Shown one piece after another: positions 47,837 to 55,441 of a DNA stretch of 64,000 nt. Position 1 is the first letter of the stretch. Each line of letters opens with the position of its first letter. A program made the translations under genes and the position numbers. The stretch is from Parcubacteria bacterium C7867-001 (GTDB taxonomy: Bacteria > Patescibacteria > Paceibacteria > UBA9973 > UBA2103): NCBI GenBank assembly GCA_001189095.1, contig LFCK01000004.1, positions 1 to 64,000 on the forward strand. The letters run 5' to 3'. Under the pieces are notes generated by a model, which was not told the origin of the DNA, did not search any database, and saw only the letters and a list, made by a program, of their open reading frames with translations.

Positions 47837-48634
47837 ATGGAGCCGTACGTAGTCCTCGAGAAGAAGGTGGGGGAGACGCCGCTCATGGCCATGGAGACAT
47901 GGAAGCGCTCGCGTCCGGACCTTAAGAACGTTCCCGTTACCTATGCGGGCAGGCTCGACCCGATGGCGAGTGGGAAGCTGCTCGTGCTGCTTGGTGAGGA
48001 GTGCAAGAAGAAGGACTCGTACTTGAATCTCGATAAGGAGTATGAGATCGAGGTCTTGCTCGACATTGGAAGCGATACAGGCGACGCACTCGGTCTTGTT
48101 ACCTACTCGAATCTCGAAGTGCGTACGAACCCGAAGATGCTCGCAAGTATTCTCAAGAATGAAGAGGGTGCGCACATGCGCTCGTATCCTGCTTTTTCTT
48201 CGAAACCCGCAGGCGGTATCCCACTTTTCAAGCGTGCGCTTATGGGAACTCTCGACGAAGTCGAAACTCCCGAGCACATGGAAGTCATACGTAGTATCAA
48301 ATACACCGGCTCGTACACACTCAGTACCGATGAGCTCAAGAAGGGAATAGAAGAATATCTCGAGAAAGTTCCGAAGAATGATGAGCGCTCGAAGGAGGTT
48401 GGTGCCGACTTTCGCATACATGACGTACGAGCCTCGTGGAAAGAGCTGTGGAGCGGGATGCGTGAGCGCGAATTTCGTGTGCTGCGGTTGCGTGTTTCCT
48501 GCGGAAGCGGATCGTATATGCGTACGCTCGCGGGACGCATTGGTGAAGCGCTTGGTACCAAATCGCTTGCACTCTCCATACGTCGTACGAAGCTCGGTCG
48601 AGAATGGAATGGCGTCTGGCTGAAATCATACTGA
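47837..48634 (+). CDS. truB: tRNA pseudouridine-55 synthase TruB
   Basis: A 265-residue pseudouridine synthase. The catalytic motif is VTYAGRLDPMASG with the essential Asp at D41, followed by YEIEVLLDIGSDTGDALG, and the late VSCGSGSYMRTLAGRIGEALG matches the TruB/Cbf5 fold. The C-terminal PUA-like domain is absent and the protein is shorter than E. coli TruB (314 residues). TACTAT lies 9 nt before the ATG. It is divergent from tRNA-Val, and a structured non-coding region follows. Confidence 0.9.
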   Translation: MEPYVVLEKKVGETPLMAMETWKRSRPDLKNVPVTYAGRLDPMASGKLLVLLGEECKKKDSYLNLDKEYEIEVLLDIGSDTGDALGLVTYSNLEVRTNPKMLASILKNEEGAHMRSYPAFSSKPAGGIPLFKRALMGTLDEVETPEHMEVIRSIKYTGSYTLSTDELKKGIEEYLEKVPKNDERSKEVGADFRIHDVRASWKELWSGMREREFRVLRLRVSCGSGSYMRTLAGRIGEALGTKSLALSIRRTKLGREWNGVWLKSY

Positions 48635-48770
48635 TATTCATACTCGCTTCACACGGAAAGGCACATGATTGAGAAGTTCGGACGCGCGGCGGGGCTGCGT
48701 GCTCTGAGCACCTCTGTTCTTTCTCCTTAGAGCGCTCAAAATAGCTGCCGCGCGTATCGCGGTATGCAAA

Positions 48771-48807
48771 CGGGGACACGCGCAGATTCAATCTGCGCGT
48801 GTCCCCG
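48771..48807. repeat. Long perfect inverted repeat
   Basis: CGGGGACACGCGCAGATT (48771-48788) and its exact complement (48790-48807) around one base; in practice a 16-bp stem with a 5-nt loop. A GTATGC motif flanks both sides. It lies in the 229-nt non-coding region between truB and the sugar dehydrogenase gene. Confidence 0.75.
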
Positions 48808-48811
48808 CGTA

Positions 48812-48834
48812 TGCCAGCGTTCGCTGGCGCGCTT
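48812..48834 (+). terminator. Terminator-like hairpin
   Basis: GCCAGCG-TTCG-CTGGC with a TTCG tetraloop, then GCGCTTTT. It follows the long inverted repeat and could end the truB transcript. Confidence 0.6.
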
Positions 48835-48863
48835 TTGATCCGCATGTTGCATACTACCTACAT

Positions 48864-50108
48864 ATGAAAACCAGACAGGTTCTTATCGTCATCGCGTTCC
48901 TCCTCGTTATTGGTGGTGGATACGGTACGTATACGTATCTAAAGGAGAAACCGCCACATTGGTTGATTGGTCTCCTCACGCGCACTGCACCGCCGCCGCC
49001 ACTTCCCGAAGGAGAGACGGCGCCGCTTACGCTACCGGAAGGTTTTGTAGCAACCATTTTTGCACGGGACATCACGGGTGCACGTGTCATGCTTCGTGAC
49101 CCAAAAGGCACGCTACTCGTTTCTGAAACGGGGGTAGGGAAGGTTGTCGCGCTCCCTGATGTAAATAGCGATGGAGTTGCAGACAAAACAGTTACGGTGC
49201 TCGAGGGTCTGAGACAACCGCACGGCCTTTCCATCATTTGTGCTGACACAGGAAACGCGAGCGCCGATCAGGATGCCTGCATGCTCTACGTTGCGGAAAC
49301 AGGTTCACTCAAGTCGTATGCGTATGACGCCGACACCATGAAAGCGTCGAGTCCAACAGAGCTTGCCCAATTTCCAGCGGGTGACGGCCACTTTACTCGC
49401 ACACTGCTTCCCGCGAAGGATAACTCGGGACTCTTCATTTCAATTGGATCTTCGTGCAACGTTTGCAACGAGAAGAATCCGTTACGTGCGACCGTACAGC
49501 TCTTTGATTTCGCAACGCAGAAGCTGACGACGTATGCAACGGGGCTACGCAACACGGTCTTTATGGCGTATGACCCCGTGACCGGCGCGCTCTGGGGAAC
49601 GGACAATGGGCGTGATGTCATTGGTGAGGATATTCCACCGGACGAAGTAAATATCATCAAACAAGGCGGCAATTACGGGTGGCCCGTTTGTTACGGCGCA
49701 AACATAAACGATCGCGACTTTGATAAAAACGTCTACATTCAGAATCCTTGTAACGGAAAAATCGCACCGCATATTGAGCTTCAGGCGCACTCAGCGCCGC
49801 TCGGACTCGCGTTCATTCCCGAAGAAGGTTGGCCGGCGGATATGCGTAACGACCTTCTCGTCGCGTATCACGGCTCATGGAATAGGTCCGTACCAACTGG
49901 CTACAAAGTTGTGCGCTTCAATCTCGACGGTTCGCGCAAAGCGTCGGGAGGTCCTATCGACTTCGTTACCGGCTTTCTTGCTGCAGGAGCAGAAGAAGAC
50001 GCTGCAATAGGAAGGCCGGTCGGACTTCTTGCAGAGCCAGGTGGCGTCGTGTATCTCTCCGATGATCGAGCGAACGCCATCTACAAGATTCGCTACGCAG
50101 GGAACTAA
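48864..50108 (+). CDS. Membrane-anchored quinoprotein-type sugar (sorbosone) dehydrogenase
   Basis: A 414-residue protein with an N-terminal membrane anchor (about residues 5-25) and a six-bladed beta-propeller of the soluble glucose/sorbosone dehydrogenase family. Landmarks are LPEGFVATIFA, the catalytic-type His in GLRQPHGLSI, the FISIGSSCNVCNE block, LWGTDNGRDVIGEDIPPDEVNII, GGNYGWPVCYG, and ELQAHSAPLGLAFIP. In known members PQQ is the cofactor. No PQQ synthesis genes are seen here, so PQQ would have to be scavenged, or the protein is a non-catalytic propeller. TACTAC lies 6 nt before the ATG. It is monocistronic. Confidence 0.85.
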   Translation: MKTRQVLIVIAFLLVIGGGYGTYTYLKEKPPHWLIGLLTRTAPPPPLPEGETAPLTLPEGFVATIFARDITGARVMLRDPKGTLLVSETGVGKVVALPDVNSDGVADKTVTVLEGLRQPHGLSIICADTGNASADQDACMLYVAETGSLKSYAYDADTMKASSPTELAQFPAGDGHFTRTLLPAKDNSGLFISIGSSCNVCNEKNPLRATVQLFDFATQKLTTYATGLRNTVFMAYDPVTGALWGTDNGRDVIGEDIPPDEVNIIKQGGNYGWPVCYGANINDRDFDKNVYIQNPCNGKIAPHIELQAHSAPLGLAFIPEEGWPADMRNDLLVAYHGSWNRSVPTGYKVVRFNLDGSRKASGGPIDFVTGFLAAGAEEDAAIGRPVGLLAEPGGVVYLSDDRANAIYKIRYAGN

Positions 50109-50183
50109 GCATCCATCGTTCACGACAAATTGTTATAGTATCTGAGAGCGTTCATTACGAATGCTTTCACGAGGAGTGAGTGA

Positions 50184-50444
50184 ATGTACGGACTCTTGAA
50201 AGATGCTCCGGTTCCGGAAACGGAACGTACGGAACCACCGCGAAAGGTTGCTCCGCTCGATTCGAATGAGACGCGTGCTATGGAAGCGCGCATCCAAGAG
50301 CTCGTCGAGAAGACGGGTCAGAGCAGGCAAACCATTCTGCAGCGGGCGATCCGCATTGCGATGGGGCAACTGCCAACGGGCTGTCCGGGGACAAACCTCG
50401 ACTGTCCACATCGGGCAACGTGTCTTGCGAATGCGCAGGACTAA
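50184..50444 (+). CDS. Small hypothetical protein, possible zinc-binding tail
   Basis: An 86-residue protein with SD GAGGAG before the ATG at 50184. A Pro/Glu-rich N-terminus is followed by a helix-turn-helix-like segment (ARIQELVEKTGQSRQTILQRAIRIAMGQL), which resembles ribbon-helix-helix or HTH DNA-binding proteins. The end has three cysteines and a His (CPGTNLDCPHRATC), possibly a zinc site. A terminator follows at 50459-50487. The family is not recognised; a transcription-factor role is only a guess from shape. Confidence 0.6.
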   Translation: MYGLLKDAPVPETERTEPPRKVAPLDSNETRAMEARIQELVEKTGQSRQTILQRAIRIAMGQLPTGCPGTNLDCPHRATCLANAQD

Positions 50445-50458
50445 CGTCCTAAAAATAC

Positions 50459-50487
50459 GAGCCGGCGCCATAGGCGCCGGCTTTTCC
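50459..50487 (+). terminator. Intrinsic terminator
   Basis: GAGCCGGCGCC-ATA-GGCGCCGGCTTTT, 15 nt after the stop at 50444. Confidence 0.85.
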
Positions 50488-50499
50488 AATTTCAGAAAC

Positions 50500-50528
50500 T
50501 TTACAAGAAACAGGGAATGGGGCATAGT
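50500..50528 (+). promoter_or_regulatory. Sigma70-type promoter
   Basis: TTTACA (50500-50505), 17 nt, CATAGT (50523-50528), driving the small gene at 50578 through a leader of about 40 nt. Confidence 0.65.
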
Positions 50529-50577
50529 GCGAATCAGTTGAACGTGCCGCACCCTGCGGCTTATTCAGGAGGTAGTA

Positions 50578-50889
50578 ATGCCCAAGATTGAAAAAGTGGA
50601 AGGCGAAACCTTTTCGCTGCGCGTGACGCGTCGCAAAAGCCGCAAACGTTCGAAGCGCACTTCTGAGAGCGCGCGTATCCGCGTGAAGTGCGGCTGCTGC
50701 GACGAGGCTGTCGAGATTTCGCATGACGATCGTCTCATCAGTCCGGCGAGTAATTTCCTCGAGATCAACGGGGTCATGGGCACCGTCCAGGAGTGGAGGC
50801 ACGTTTTCGCCCCGCTGCTTGGCTTCCAACCGGTGGTTTCGACCGCGAAGGGCGGCGCCAAGAAGACGACGTGGGAAAGCCTCATCTAG
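50578..50889 (+). CDS. Small basic hypothetical protein with CxCC motif
   Basis: A 103-residue protein with a strong SD (AGGAGG 6 nt before the ATG at 50578). The N-terminal third is very basic (VTRRKSRKRSKRTSESARIR), suggesting nucleic-acid binding. Three cysteines (KCGCCDE) may bind metal. The C-terminal half looks globular. It has its own promoter (50500-50528) and terminator (50911-50941). No family is recognised. Confidence 0.6.
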   Translation: MPKIEKVEGETFSLRVTRRKSRKRSKRTSESARIRVKCGCCDEAVEISHDDRLISPASNFLEINGVMGTVQEWRHVFAPLLGFQPVVSTAKGGAKKTTWESLI

Positions 50890-50910
50890 GCTCCACCGAC
50901 AAGAATACAA

Positions 50911-50941
50911 AGCACGGCCAGAATGGCCGTGCTTTCTTTGT
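50911..50941 (+). terminator. Intrinsic terminator
   Basis: AAAGCACGGCCA-GAA-TGGCCGTGCTTT followed by CTTTGTC, after the stop at 50889. Confidence 0.85.
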
Positions 50942-50975
50942 CTATATACGATTTTGTGTTATGTTTTCTTACTAC

Positions 50976-51047
50976 GGCCCTATCGTCTAACGGTTAGGAC
51001 AGATCCCTTTCACGGATCAAATCGGGGTTCGATTCCCCGTGGGGTCA
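50976..51047 (+). tRNA. tRNA-Glu(TTC)
   Basis: Acceptor GGCCCTA (50976-50982)/TGGGGTC (51040-51046) with G-T pairs, discriminator A. Anticodon stem-loop GATCC-CTTTCAC-GGATC gives TTC. T-arm TCGGGGTTCGATTCCCCG. It is followed 4 nt later by the first of two tandem structured repeats. Confidence 0.93.
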
Positions 51048-51050
51048 CAA

Positions 51051-51142
51051 GGAGAGGTGGCTATGAATATAGTGGGATTATATTCATCCGCGTAGACGGG
51101 AGTGTCCGAGGAGGACACGAAGTCACCGAACCGATGAAATAC
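51051..51142 (+). ncRNA. Tandem structured repeat, unit 1
   Basis: A 92-nt unit between tRNA-Glu and tRNA-Ser. It begins GGAGAGGTGGCT, the same 12 nt as the 5' end of the downstream tRNA-Ser. The core (51056-51127, 72 nt) closes with GGTGGCT/AGTCACC and holds three hairpins: ATGAATATA/TATATTCAT, CCG/CGG, and GTGTCC-GAGGA-GGACAC. It is not a standard cloverleaf: no T-loop sequence or anticodon-type 7-nt loop placement. Unit 2 has the same fold with compensatory changes. Confidence 0.6.
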
Positions 51143-52887
51143 GGAGAGGTGGCTACGAACATGATGGGATCGTGTTCGTCCCCGAAGAGGGGAGTGTCCG
51201 AGGAGGACACGAAGTCACCTCGATTGAGTGAAGCGAAGGAGAGGTGGCTGAGTGGTCGAAGGCACCACACTCGAAATGTGGCGTACGGGAAACTGTACCG
51301 AGAGTTCGAATCTCTCCCTCTCCGCAATACTGGTGAAGAGGTGGCGAAAGCTACCTCTTTTCCTTTATCTACTTGGGTTTTTAGCAGTTCGTAATCTTTA
51401 TTCAGCTTCGGTACCCACTCAACCAATAATTGAGCCGCATCTGTGTAGAATCTCCTTATTTCAAGCCTGTTTTGCTGTAAGTTCGTAAAGATTTGTGAAA
51501 AGAGTAATCGCTTCTCATCATTGTTGGCTTTCTCATAGATTTCCCGTGCCTTGTACGCGAGTTCGTGCACAGCAACTCCTAACTGTAGGTATTCATCGTT
51601 CTTATCACCACAACGAACCAGGGCGCTTTCAAGAGCCTCTTCCTCGGTTATCAAATCTCCAATCTTTCTCTCGAAAAATTCTGCTGGAGCCTCACGATTT
51701 ATCTTTGCTTCATAGAGCTTATCCTTTTGGGCGCGAACACCTTGCAGCAATCCGTTGAGACGCTTCACATCACTTTCGCGTTCAGTAATCTGCTCACTGT
51801 GTTGGCTTCTTAAAATATCTTCAATAGCCGAAAGCACACGCTCATCTTTTGGAGCGATGCTATCAAAAATATCAATAAGCTGTAATTCAACTCTATCCTC
51901 TCGAATGCCTGTCTTTTGAGGACAGTTCTTAAAGGCGGTACTGTTATTACAATGCCCGTACCAATTACCTTTCTTTTGATACCACGTAACCATCCCACCG
52001 CATCCCTCACAGAAAATCTTGCTCTTAAATAAAGCGTTGTGCTTTTGATACTTTGGATTCTTCATCTGTCGTCTCAAGACAAGCTGCACTTTCTCAAAAA
52101 CATCCCTAGCGACAAGCGGCTCGTGAGTTCCAGGGTACACTTCTCCTAGCCATCGTATTTTGCCGATATAGAAAGGGTCTTGCAGTAAGTTATAGATTCG
52201 GGATTTCAATAGCATCTTGCCGCTCGTATTGCGCAATCCAGCATCGTAAAACTCTTTTTCCAGTCGCTTGAGTGAATAATCTCCCGTTGCGTACAACTCA
52301 AACATTTTCTTTATATGAAAAGCAACAGCCTCATTAGGCGCGTGGATTTTATGTCCTTTTTCTCCCACACACTTGTAGCCAATAAGAGGCTTGGCAGGTA
52401 GTCCGCCTTGTGCGATTTTTTCCTTTTGCCCCTTCTTCACTTCTTCTGAAAGATTTGTAACGTACTTTTTCGCAAGCACAATTTCAATATCCCACCTAAA
52501 CTTCTCATCAGATTTAGCATTTTTGTGAATGACAAGATTTTGTTTTACGAAATGGATTTGTCTTTCTTCGTTAGCCTCAAGCCAGTCATTGATAGCTAGA
52601 GCATCTTTAAGGTTTCTGGTAAGTCGGTCAACTTTTTCGCAGAGGATATTAGTGACTCTATTTTTCTCTGTGAATTTAATCATCTCATCGAATACCTTGC
52701 GTTGCTTGGCTCCGCTTGCTGATTCTGCCATCGAAAATATCTTTACGACGGTCAACTTTCTTTTATCAGCATGTTCTTTAAGTAATTTTTCCTGTGAATC
52801 GAGGGAATATCCAGTTTCTTCCTGTTCTCTTGAGGAGACTCGACAGTAGAGTACAGCTTTTGGTTTTAATTCTTTGTTAGTAGTCAT
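51061..52887 (-). CDS. Large serine recombinase (integrase), C-terminus reads through tRNA-Ser
   Basis: A 608-residue serine recombinase. The resolvase domain has YCRVSSREQ with the catalytic Ser at about S18, EKVDRLTRNLKD (Arg-rich active-site helix), the Recombinase domain (PLIGYKC ... YNLLQDPFYIG), a zinc ribbon (FCEGCGG ... CNNSTAFKNC) and a coiled coil (about 360-420). The last ~85 residues (from RRGRDSNSR) are translated from the antisense of tRNA-Ser(CGA) and the upstream repeats. The native protein probably ended elsewhere before integration; its 3' end lies at the attachment site. It likely catalyses element insertion and excision. Confidence 0.9.
   Translation of the reverse strand: MTTNKELKPKAVLYCRVSSREQEETGYSLDSQEKLLKEHADKRKLTVVKIFSMAESASGAKQRKVFDEMIKFTEKNRVTNILCEKVDRLTRNLKDALAINDWLEANEERQIHFVKQNLVIHKNAKSDEKFRWDIEIVLAKKYVTNLSEEVKKGQKEKIAQGGLPAKPLIGYKCVGEKGHKIHAPNEAVAFHIKKMFELYATGDYSLKRLEKEFYDAGLRNTSGKMLLKSRIYNLLQDPFYIGKIRWLGEVYPGTHEPLVARDVFEKVQLVLRRQMKNPKYQKHNALFKSKIFCEGCGGMVTWYQKKGNWYGHCNNSTAFKNCPQKTGIREDRVELQLIDIFDSIAPKDERVLSAIEDILRSQHSEQITERESDVKRLNGLLQGVRAQKDKLYEAKINREAPAEFFERKIGDLITEEEALESALVRCGDKNDEYLQLGVAVHELAYKAREIYEKANNDEKRLLFSQIFTNLQQNRLEIRRFYTDAAQLLVEWVPKLNKDYELLKTQVDKGKEVAFATSSPVLRRGRDSNSRYSFPYATFRVWCLRPLSHLSFASLNRGDFVSSSDTPLFGDEHDPIMFVATSPYFIGSVTSCPPRTLPSTRMNIIPLYS
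51143..51237 (+). ncRNA. Tandem structured repeat, unit 2
   Basis: Second copy, core 51148-51219, also 72 nt. The first hairpin is ACGAACATG/CGTGTTCGT and the second CCC/GGG. Compared with unit 1, three base pairs in the first stem and one in the second changed on both strands so that pairing is kept. The closing stem and the third hairpin are identical. It ends directly at the 5' end of tRNA-Ser(CGA). Confidence 0.6.
51238..51324 (+). tRNA. tRNA-Ser(CGA)
   Basis: Acceptor GGAGAGG (51238-51244)/CCTCTCC (51317-51323), discriminator G. Anticodon stem-loop CCACA-CTCGAAA-TGTGG gives CGA. Long variable arm GTACGGGAAACTGTAC, T-arm GAGAGTTCGAATCTCTC. A terminator hairpin follows at 51333-51357. It is the apparent integration site of the element to the right, whose recombinase frame runs antisense across it. 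Confidence 0.95.
51333..51357 (+). terminator. Intrinsic terminator after tRNA-Ser(CGA)
   Basis: AGAGGTGGC-GAAA-GCTACCTCT followed by TTTCC, 9 nt after the tRNA. One G-T pair in the stem. Confidence 0.65.
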
Positions 52888-52903
52888 AAATTTATTTGGA
52901 ATG

Positions 52904-53248
52904 TTATTTCTTGGAGAAGTGTTTTGTGAGAATCACTGTCACAAGAATCGTTATTATTAAAATAAGCGCAAACACGATTACATTTCCATATTCATTTATG
53001 CCTGCTTGCGAAGGCGCGTTCTCTGCGGTAGTTGTCGGTTGAATTTTCAAGGCATCAAGCTCACTTCGGATTTCTTGGACTTGCGTTTTCAGTTCAGTAT
53101 TTTCTTGCTGGAGATTTGAGCTTGGTTGCTGATTCTGCTGTCTTTGATAGTAAGTCTGTATACACGTTTGAAGCGCAGCCTCATCAGTGGTCTTACAACC
53201 TGTTGCAGTATCTTGATATTGTTTTTGAAACTGTAGAATTTTTGCCAT
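52904..53248 (-). CDS. Small tail-anchored coiled-coil protein
   Basis: A 114-residue protein starting at the ATG at 53248. An upstream extension of the frame would translate a structured RNA and is rejected. The N-terminal part has two Cys (GCKTTDEAALQTC) and a Gln/Asn-rich linker, followed by a coiled coil (LQQENTELKTQVQEIRSELDALK) and a C-terminal membrane helix (VIVFALILIITILVTVIL), ending KHFSKK. It lies between the recombinase and an RNA gene. The 12-bp palindrome GGTGCTAGCACC (53250-53261) directly upstream may be an operator. Function unknown. Confidence 0.65.
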   Translation of the reverse strand: MAKILQFQKQYQDTATGCKTTDEAALQTCIQTYYQRQQNQQPSSNLQQENTELKTQVQEIRSELDALKIQPTTTAENAPSQAGINEYGNVIVFALILIITILVTVILTKHFSKK

Positions 53249-53249
53249 A

Positions 53250-53261
53250 GGTGCTAGCACC
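53250..53261. promoter_or_regulatory. 12-bp palindrome upstream of the gene at 53248
   Basis: GGTGCTAGCACC, ending 1 nt from the start codon of the leftward gene. Possible operator or translation-control hairpin. Confidence 0.4.
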
Positions 53262-53278
53262 TGTAGCAGTCCGTTACG

Positions 53279-53426
53279 CAAAAAGGGACAGCCCAGGAGC
53301 CTGCTACCCACAAGATTGAATTGCACGAGGCAACCAATTGCGGAGGTCTGGACTGCCCCTTTTCGCCCACAATTGGGGCTTAAAAAAGCAGAGACCTCGT
53401 GCACTATTCAAAACTTATGGGTAGCA
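53279..53426 (-). ncRNA. Rod-shaped structured RNA of the element
   Basis: A non-coding region with nested exact pairings: TGCTACCCA (53302-53310)/TGGGTAGCA (53418-53426), GCACGAGG (53323-53330)/CCTCGTGC (53395-53402) and CCAATTG (53334-53340)/CAATTGG (53370-53376), plus GCCCC/GGGGC near the tip. The result is one long rod with internal loops. On the minus strand a promoter (53432-53459) starts it at about 53425, and GGG-CTGT-CCC-TTTTT (about 53279-53294) can end it. Shape and size recall 6S RNA, but no homology is claimed. Confidence 0.55.
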
Positions 53427-53431
53427 TAGTA

Positions 53432-53459
53432 AGTATAGCAAGATGTCAGCTTTTGGCAA
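53432..53459 (-). promoter_or_regulatory. Promoter of the rod-shaped RNA
   Basis: On the minus strand TTGCCA (53454-53459), 16 nt, TATACT (53432-53437), partly inside the 3' end of the gene at 53446. Confidence 0.55.
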
Positions 53460-53661
53460 GTTCAATATCACTACTTTTTATTGCCATTTTTATTGCGCTT
53501 GCTAATAGCTGAGTTCTTGACCAGCAAACATCCTCGTCGAGGTACCAAGACATCTTAATTTCATCCAACTCTACCTTTGTGAGTTCTCGTCCAAAATTTG
53601 CTTCAGCAAAACTTTGGATTTCATCCGTATCAAACTCAACTGTAAGTAATATTTCTTCCAT
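53446..53661 (-). CDS. Small acidic hypothetical protein
   Basis: A 71-residue acidic protein (MEEILLTVEFDTDEIQSFAE) with a Trp-containing middle (MSWYLDEDVCWSRTQLLASAI) and a C-terminal helix. Small acidic proteins on mobile elements are sometimes inhibitors or DNA mimics, but nothing in this sequence proves it. It lies 43 nt after the primase gene, and the promoter of the downstream RNA gene overlaps its 3' end. Confidence 0.55.
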   Translation of the reverse strand: MEEILLTVEFDTDEIQSFAEANFGRELTKVELDEIKMSWYLDEDVCWSRTQLLASAIKMAIKSSDIELAKS

Positions 53662-53704
53662 TTTTTTGGTTAGTTAAATTTATAAATCTCTATATGATGA
53701 AATT

Positions 53705-55441
53705 TTACCCATCATCAGCACTAAAGGGTACGAGGGAGCAGAAGACGCTGTTTTTACCACCCTTCTTTGTGAAAAGTTGTGAATCTTTAATCATCTCTTC
53801 TATGGCTGTCTTGAATGTTGAGTGACCTGTTTTAATCCCAGTCTTTTCGACCAACTTCCATATCTCACTTTTGATTAAGGGGGTGCCAGTGTCCTCTAAT
53901 GCTAGTTGGATAGAGGTTTTCAATTCCTCCTTTTTATTTGTTCTACCTTTGCTCTGTCCTCCATATTTGAAGTAACCTTTTTCACCGTCACTGTGCAAGC
54001 GAACTACAAAAGGTTCCATTTCTTGCCCCTCTCGTAATTTGTTTTGCTGGATGGTTACACTAGCGTCATTGCCACGTCTATCAACGGCGAGGTGACAATC
54101 CACTTGGGCAAGAATATCTGATGAGCCGCGCATATCCTGTGACGCGTTACTCCTGTCAGCTCCTTTCTTGCGATGATGATGGATAACAATGACCGCAATG
54201 CCATGATTGGTAACTTCCTTAAAGTGCTTCATTACTTCTCTCATTTCGCTTGCTACATTTTCATCTGAATCGTGGATACAGATGAGGGAGTCGAAAATCA
54301 CAAGCTCGATATTTTTGCTTTTCGCAAATTCAATAACTTTTCCTACACTCTCCTTAGTGAGCAAAAAGTCTTTTTTGGAAGCAATGAAAATAGGCAGCTC
54401 GTTATTCTGCAAAAGCAGCTTCGCTCTATCTTTCAGAATCCGTGGATGATTCTCTTCGTCAATAATCAGCACAGGGCTTTGCCTGGTCTGAAATTCGTCA
54501 AATAGCTTCTCACCGCCAGCTATCTTTAGTGCAATATCTAGAGTAATAAAAGTTTTATAAGACCTGGGTGCTCCAGAAATGATAGTGACAGCTTCGTGTG
54601 GAATCAGTCTCTCAACAAGCCATTTAGTATTTTTGTATTCAGTTACAAGTAGTTGTGAAAGCGGTACCGCATCTATGCCACGGCTAGTTTTAGGTTCGCT
54701 TTTTTCTGCTCTCTGTTTCAGCTCTCGATTGGCAATACTGTTGAAGACATTTTTTAATTCTGCATCTGGAAGAGGTGGTTTGTTGTTTTGATTCCAGCGT
54801 TGCATACCAAGCCATACCAGCTCCCAGGTATCCTCTGGAAGATAACCCAGCATTTTTCCTGCCATCTGCGCCGATACCTCATTTCTACTTCCTTCCATTA
54901 CTGGTTTTGCAATGGTTGCTTTCCAGTCAGCATCTTTTTCTTCCTCTCCGAAAGCCCAGTGCGGTAGTTCTGCAAGTTCCATTTCGCCTGGAGGGATGTT
55001 CCAAACGTATTGATTGCCAGATGAAAGTAAAGAGGGTGGCACTACCACGTATCCACCATCAGCTCTAATATCAACATTGGGTACAATGCGCACTCGATTC
55101 TTCACTTCTCGACCAGGGTGTTTGCAAAATATGTGCCGTCCGCCGCTTGCAGTTTGAGATGCAACAGTAAGAGGCAGTGGGTAGTCAATTTTTTCTGGAG
55201 TATCTATATCAATGACAACAATTCCAGAGATAGCGCCTGTAACGATTCCCACATTCGCATCTGGGTATCTTGTGAACCACGCCTCAATCTCTTTTTTCGT
55301 GGCTCTGGTACGTTGGTAGACTTCCCACTTAATGAGAGCTTTCTTATCTTTGCCGATTGGTATAACAGACCAGCCTAAATCAGCATATTGAAGCGCGGCT
55401 ATGAGGTTTTGATTTTCATTTTTCATAAAATTATTTGGCAT
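53705..55441 (-). CDS. Primase-polymerase with RepA-like AAA helicase domain
   Basis: A 578-residue replication protein. The N-terminal bifunctional primase/polymerase domain has GWSVIPIGKDKK, the metal-binding VVIDIDTPE (D78, D80), and ASGGRHIF (H103). A linker with a primase C-terminal-like helical segment follows. The C-terminal RecA-like domain has Walker A GAPRSYKT (290-297), Walker B-like ELVIFDSL and IVIHHHRKKG. The ATG at 55441 overlaps the preceding gene by 11 nt; an ATG at 55426 is possible. It probably starts replication of the excised element. Confidence 0.88.
   Translation of the reverse strand: MPNNFMKNENQNLIAALQYADLGWSVIPIGKDKKALIKWEVYQRTRATKKEIEAWFTRYPDANVGIVTGAISGIVVIDIDTPEKIDYPLPLTVASQTASGGRHIFCKHPGREVKNRVRIVPNVDIRADGGYVVVPPSLLSSGNQYVWNIPPGEMELAELPHWAFGEEEKDADWKATIAKPVMEGSRNEVSAQMAGKMLGYLPEDTWELVWLGMQRWNQNNKPPLPDAELKNVFNSIANRELKQRAEKSEPKTSRGIDAVPLSQLLVTEYKNTKWLVERLIPHEAVTIISGAPRSYKTFITLDIALKIAGGEKLFDEFQTRQSPVLIIDEENHPRILKDRAKLLLQNNELPIFIASKKDFLLTKESVGKVIEFAKSKNIELVIFDSLICIHDSDENVASEMREVMKHFKEVTNHGIAVIVIHHHRKKGADRSNASQDMRGSSDILAQVDCHLAVDRRGNDASVTIQQNKLREGQEMEPFVVRLHSDGEKGYFKYGGQSKGRTNKKEELKTSIQLALEDTGTPLIKSEIWKLVEKTGIKTGHSTFKTAIEEMIKDSQLFTKKGGKNSVFCSLVPFSADDG

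Noticed and set aside
53249..53404. N-terminal extension of the coiled-coil membrane protein
   Set aside because: It would translate the rod-shaped RNA; the ATG at 53248 begins a normal sequence.
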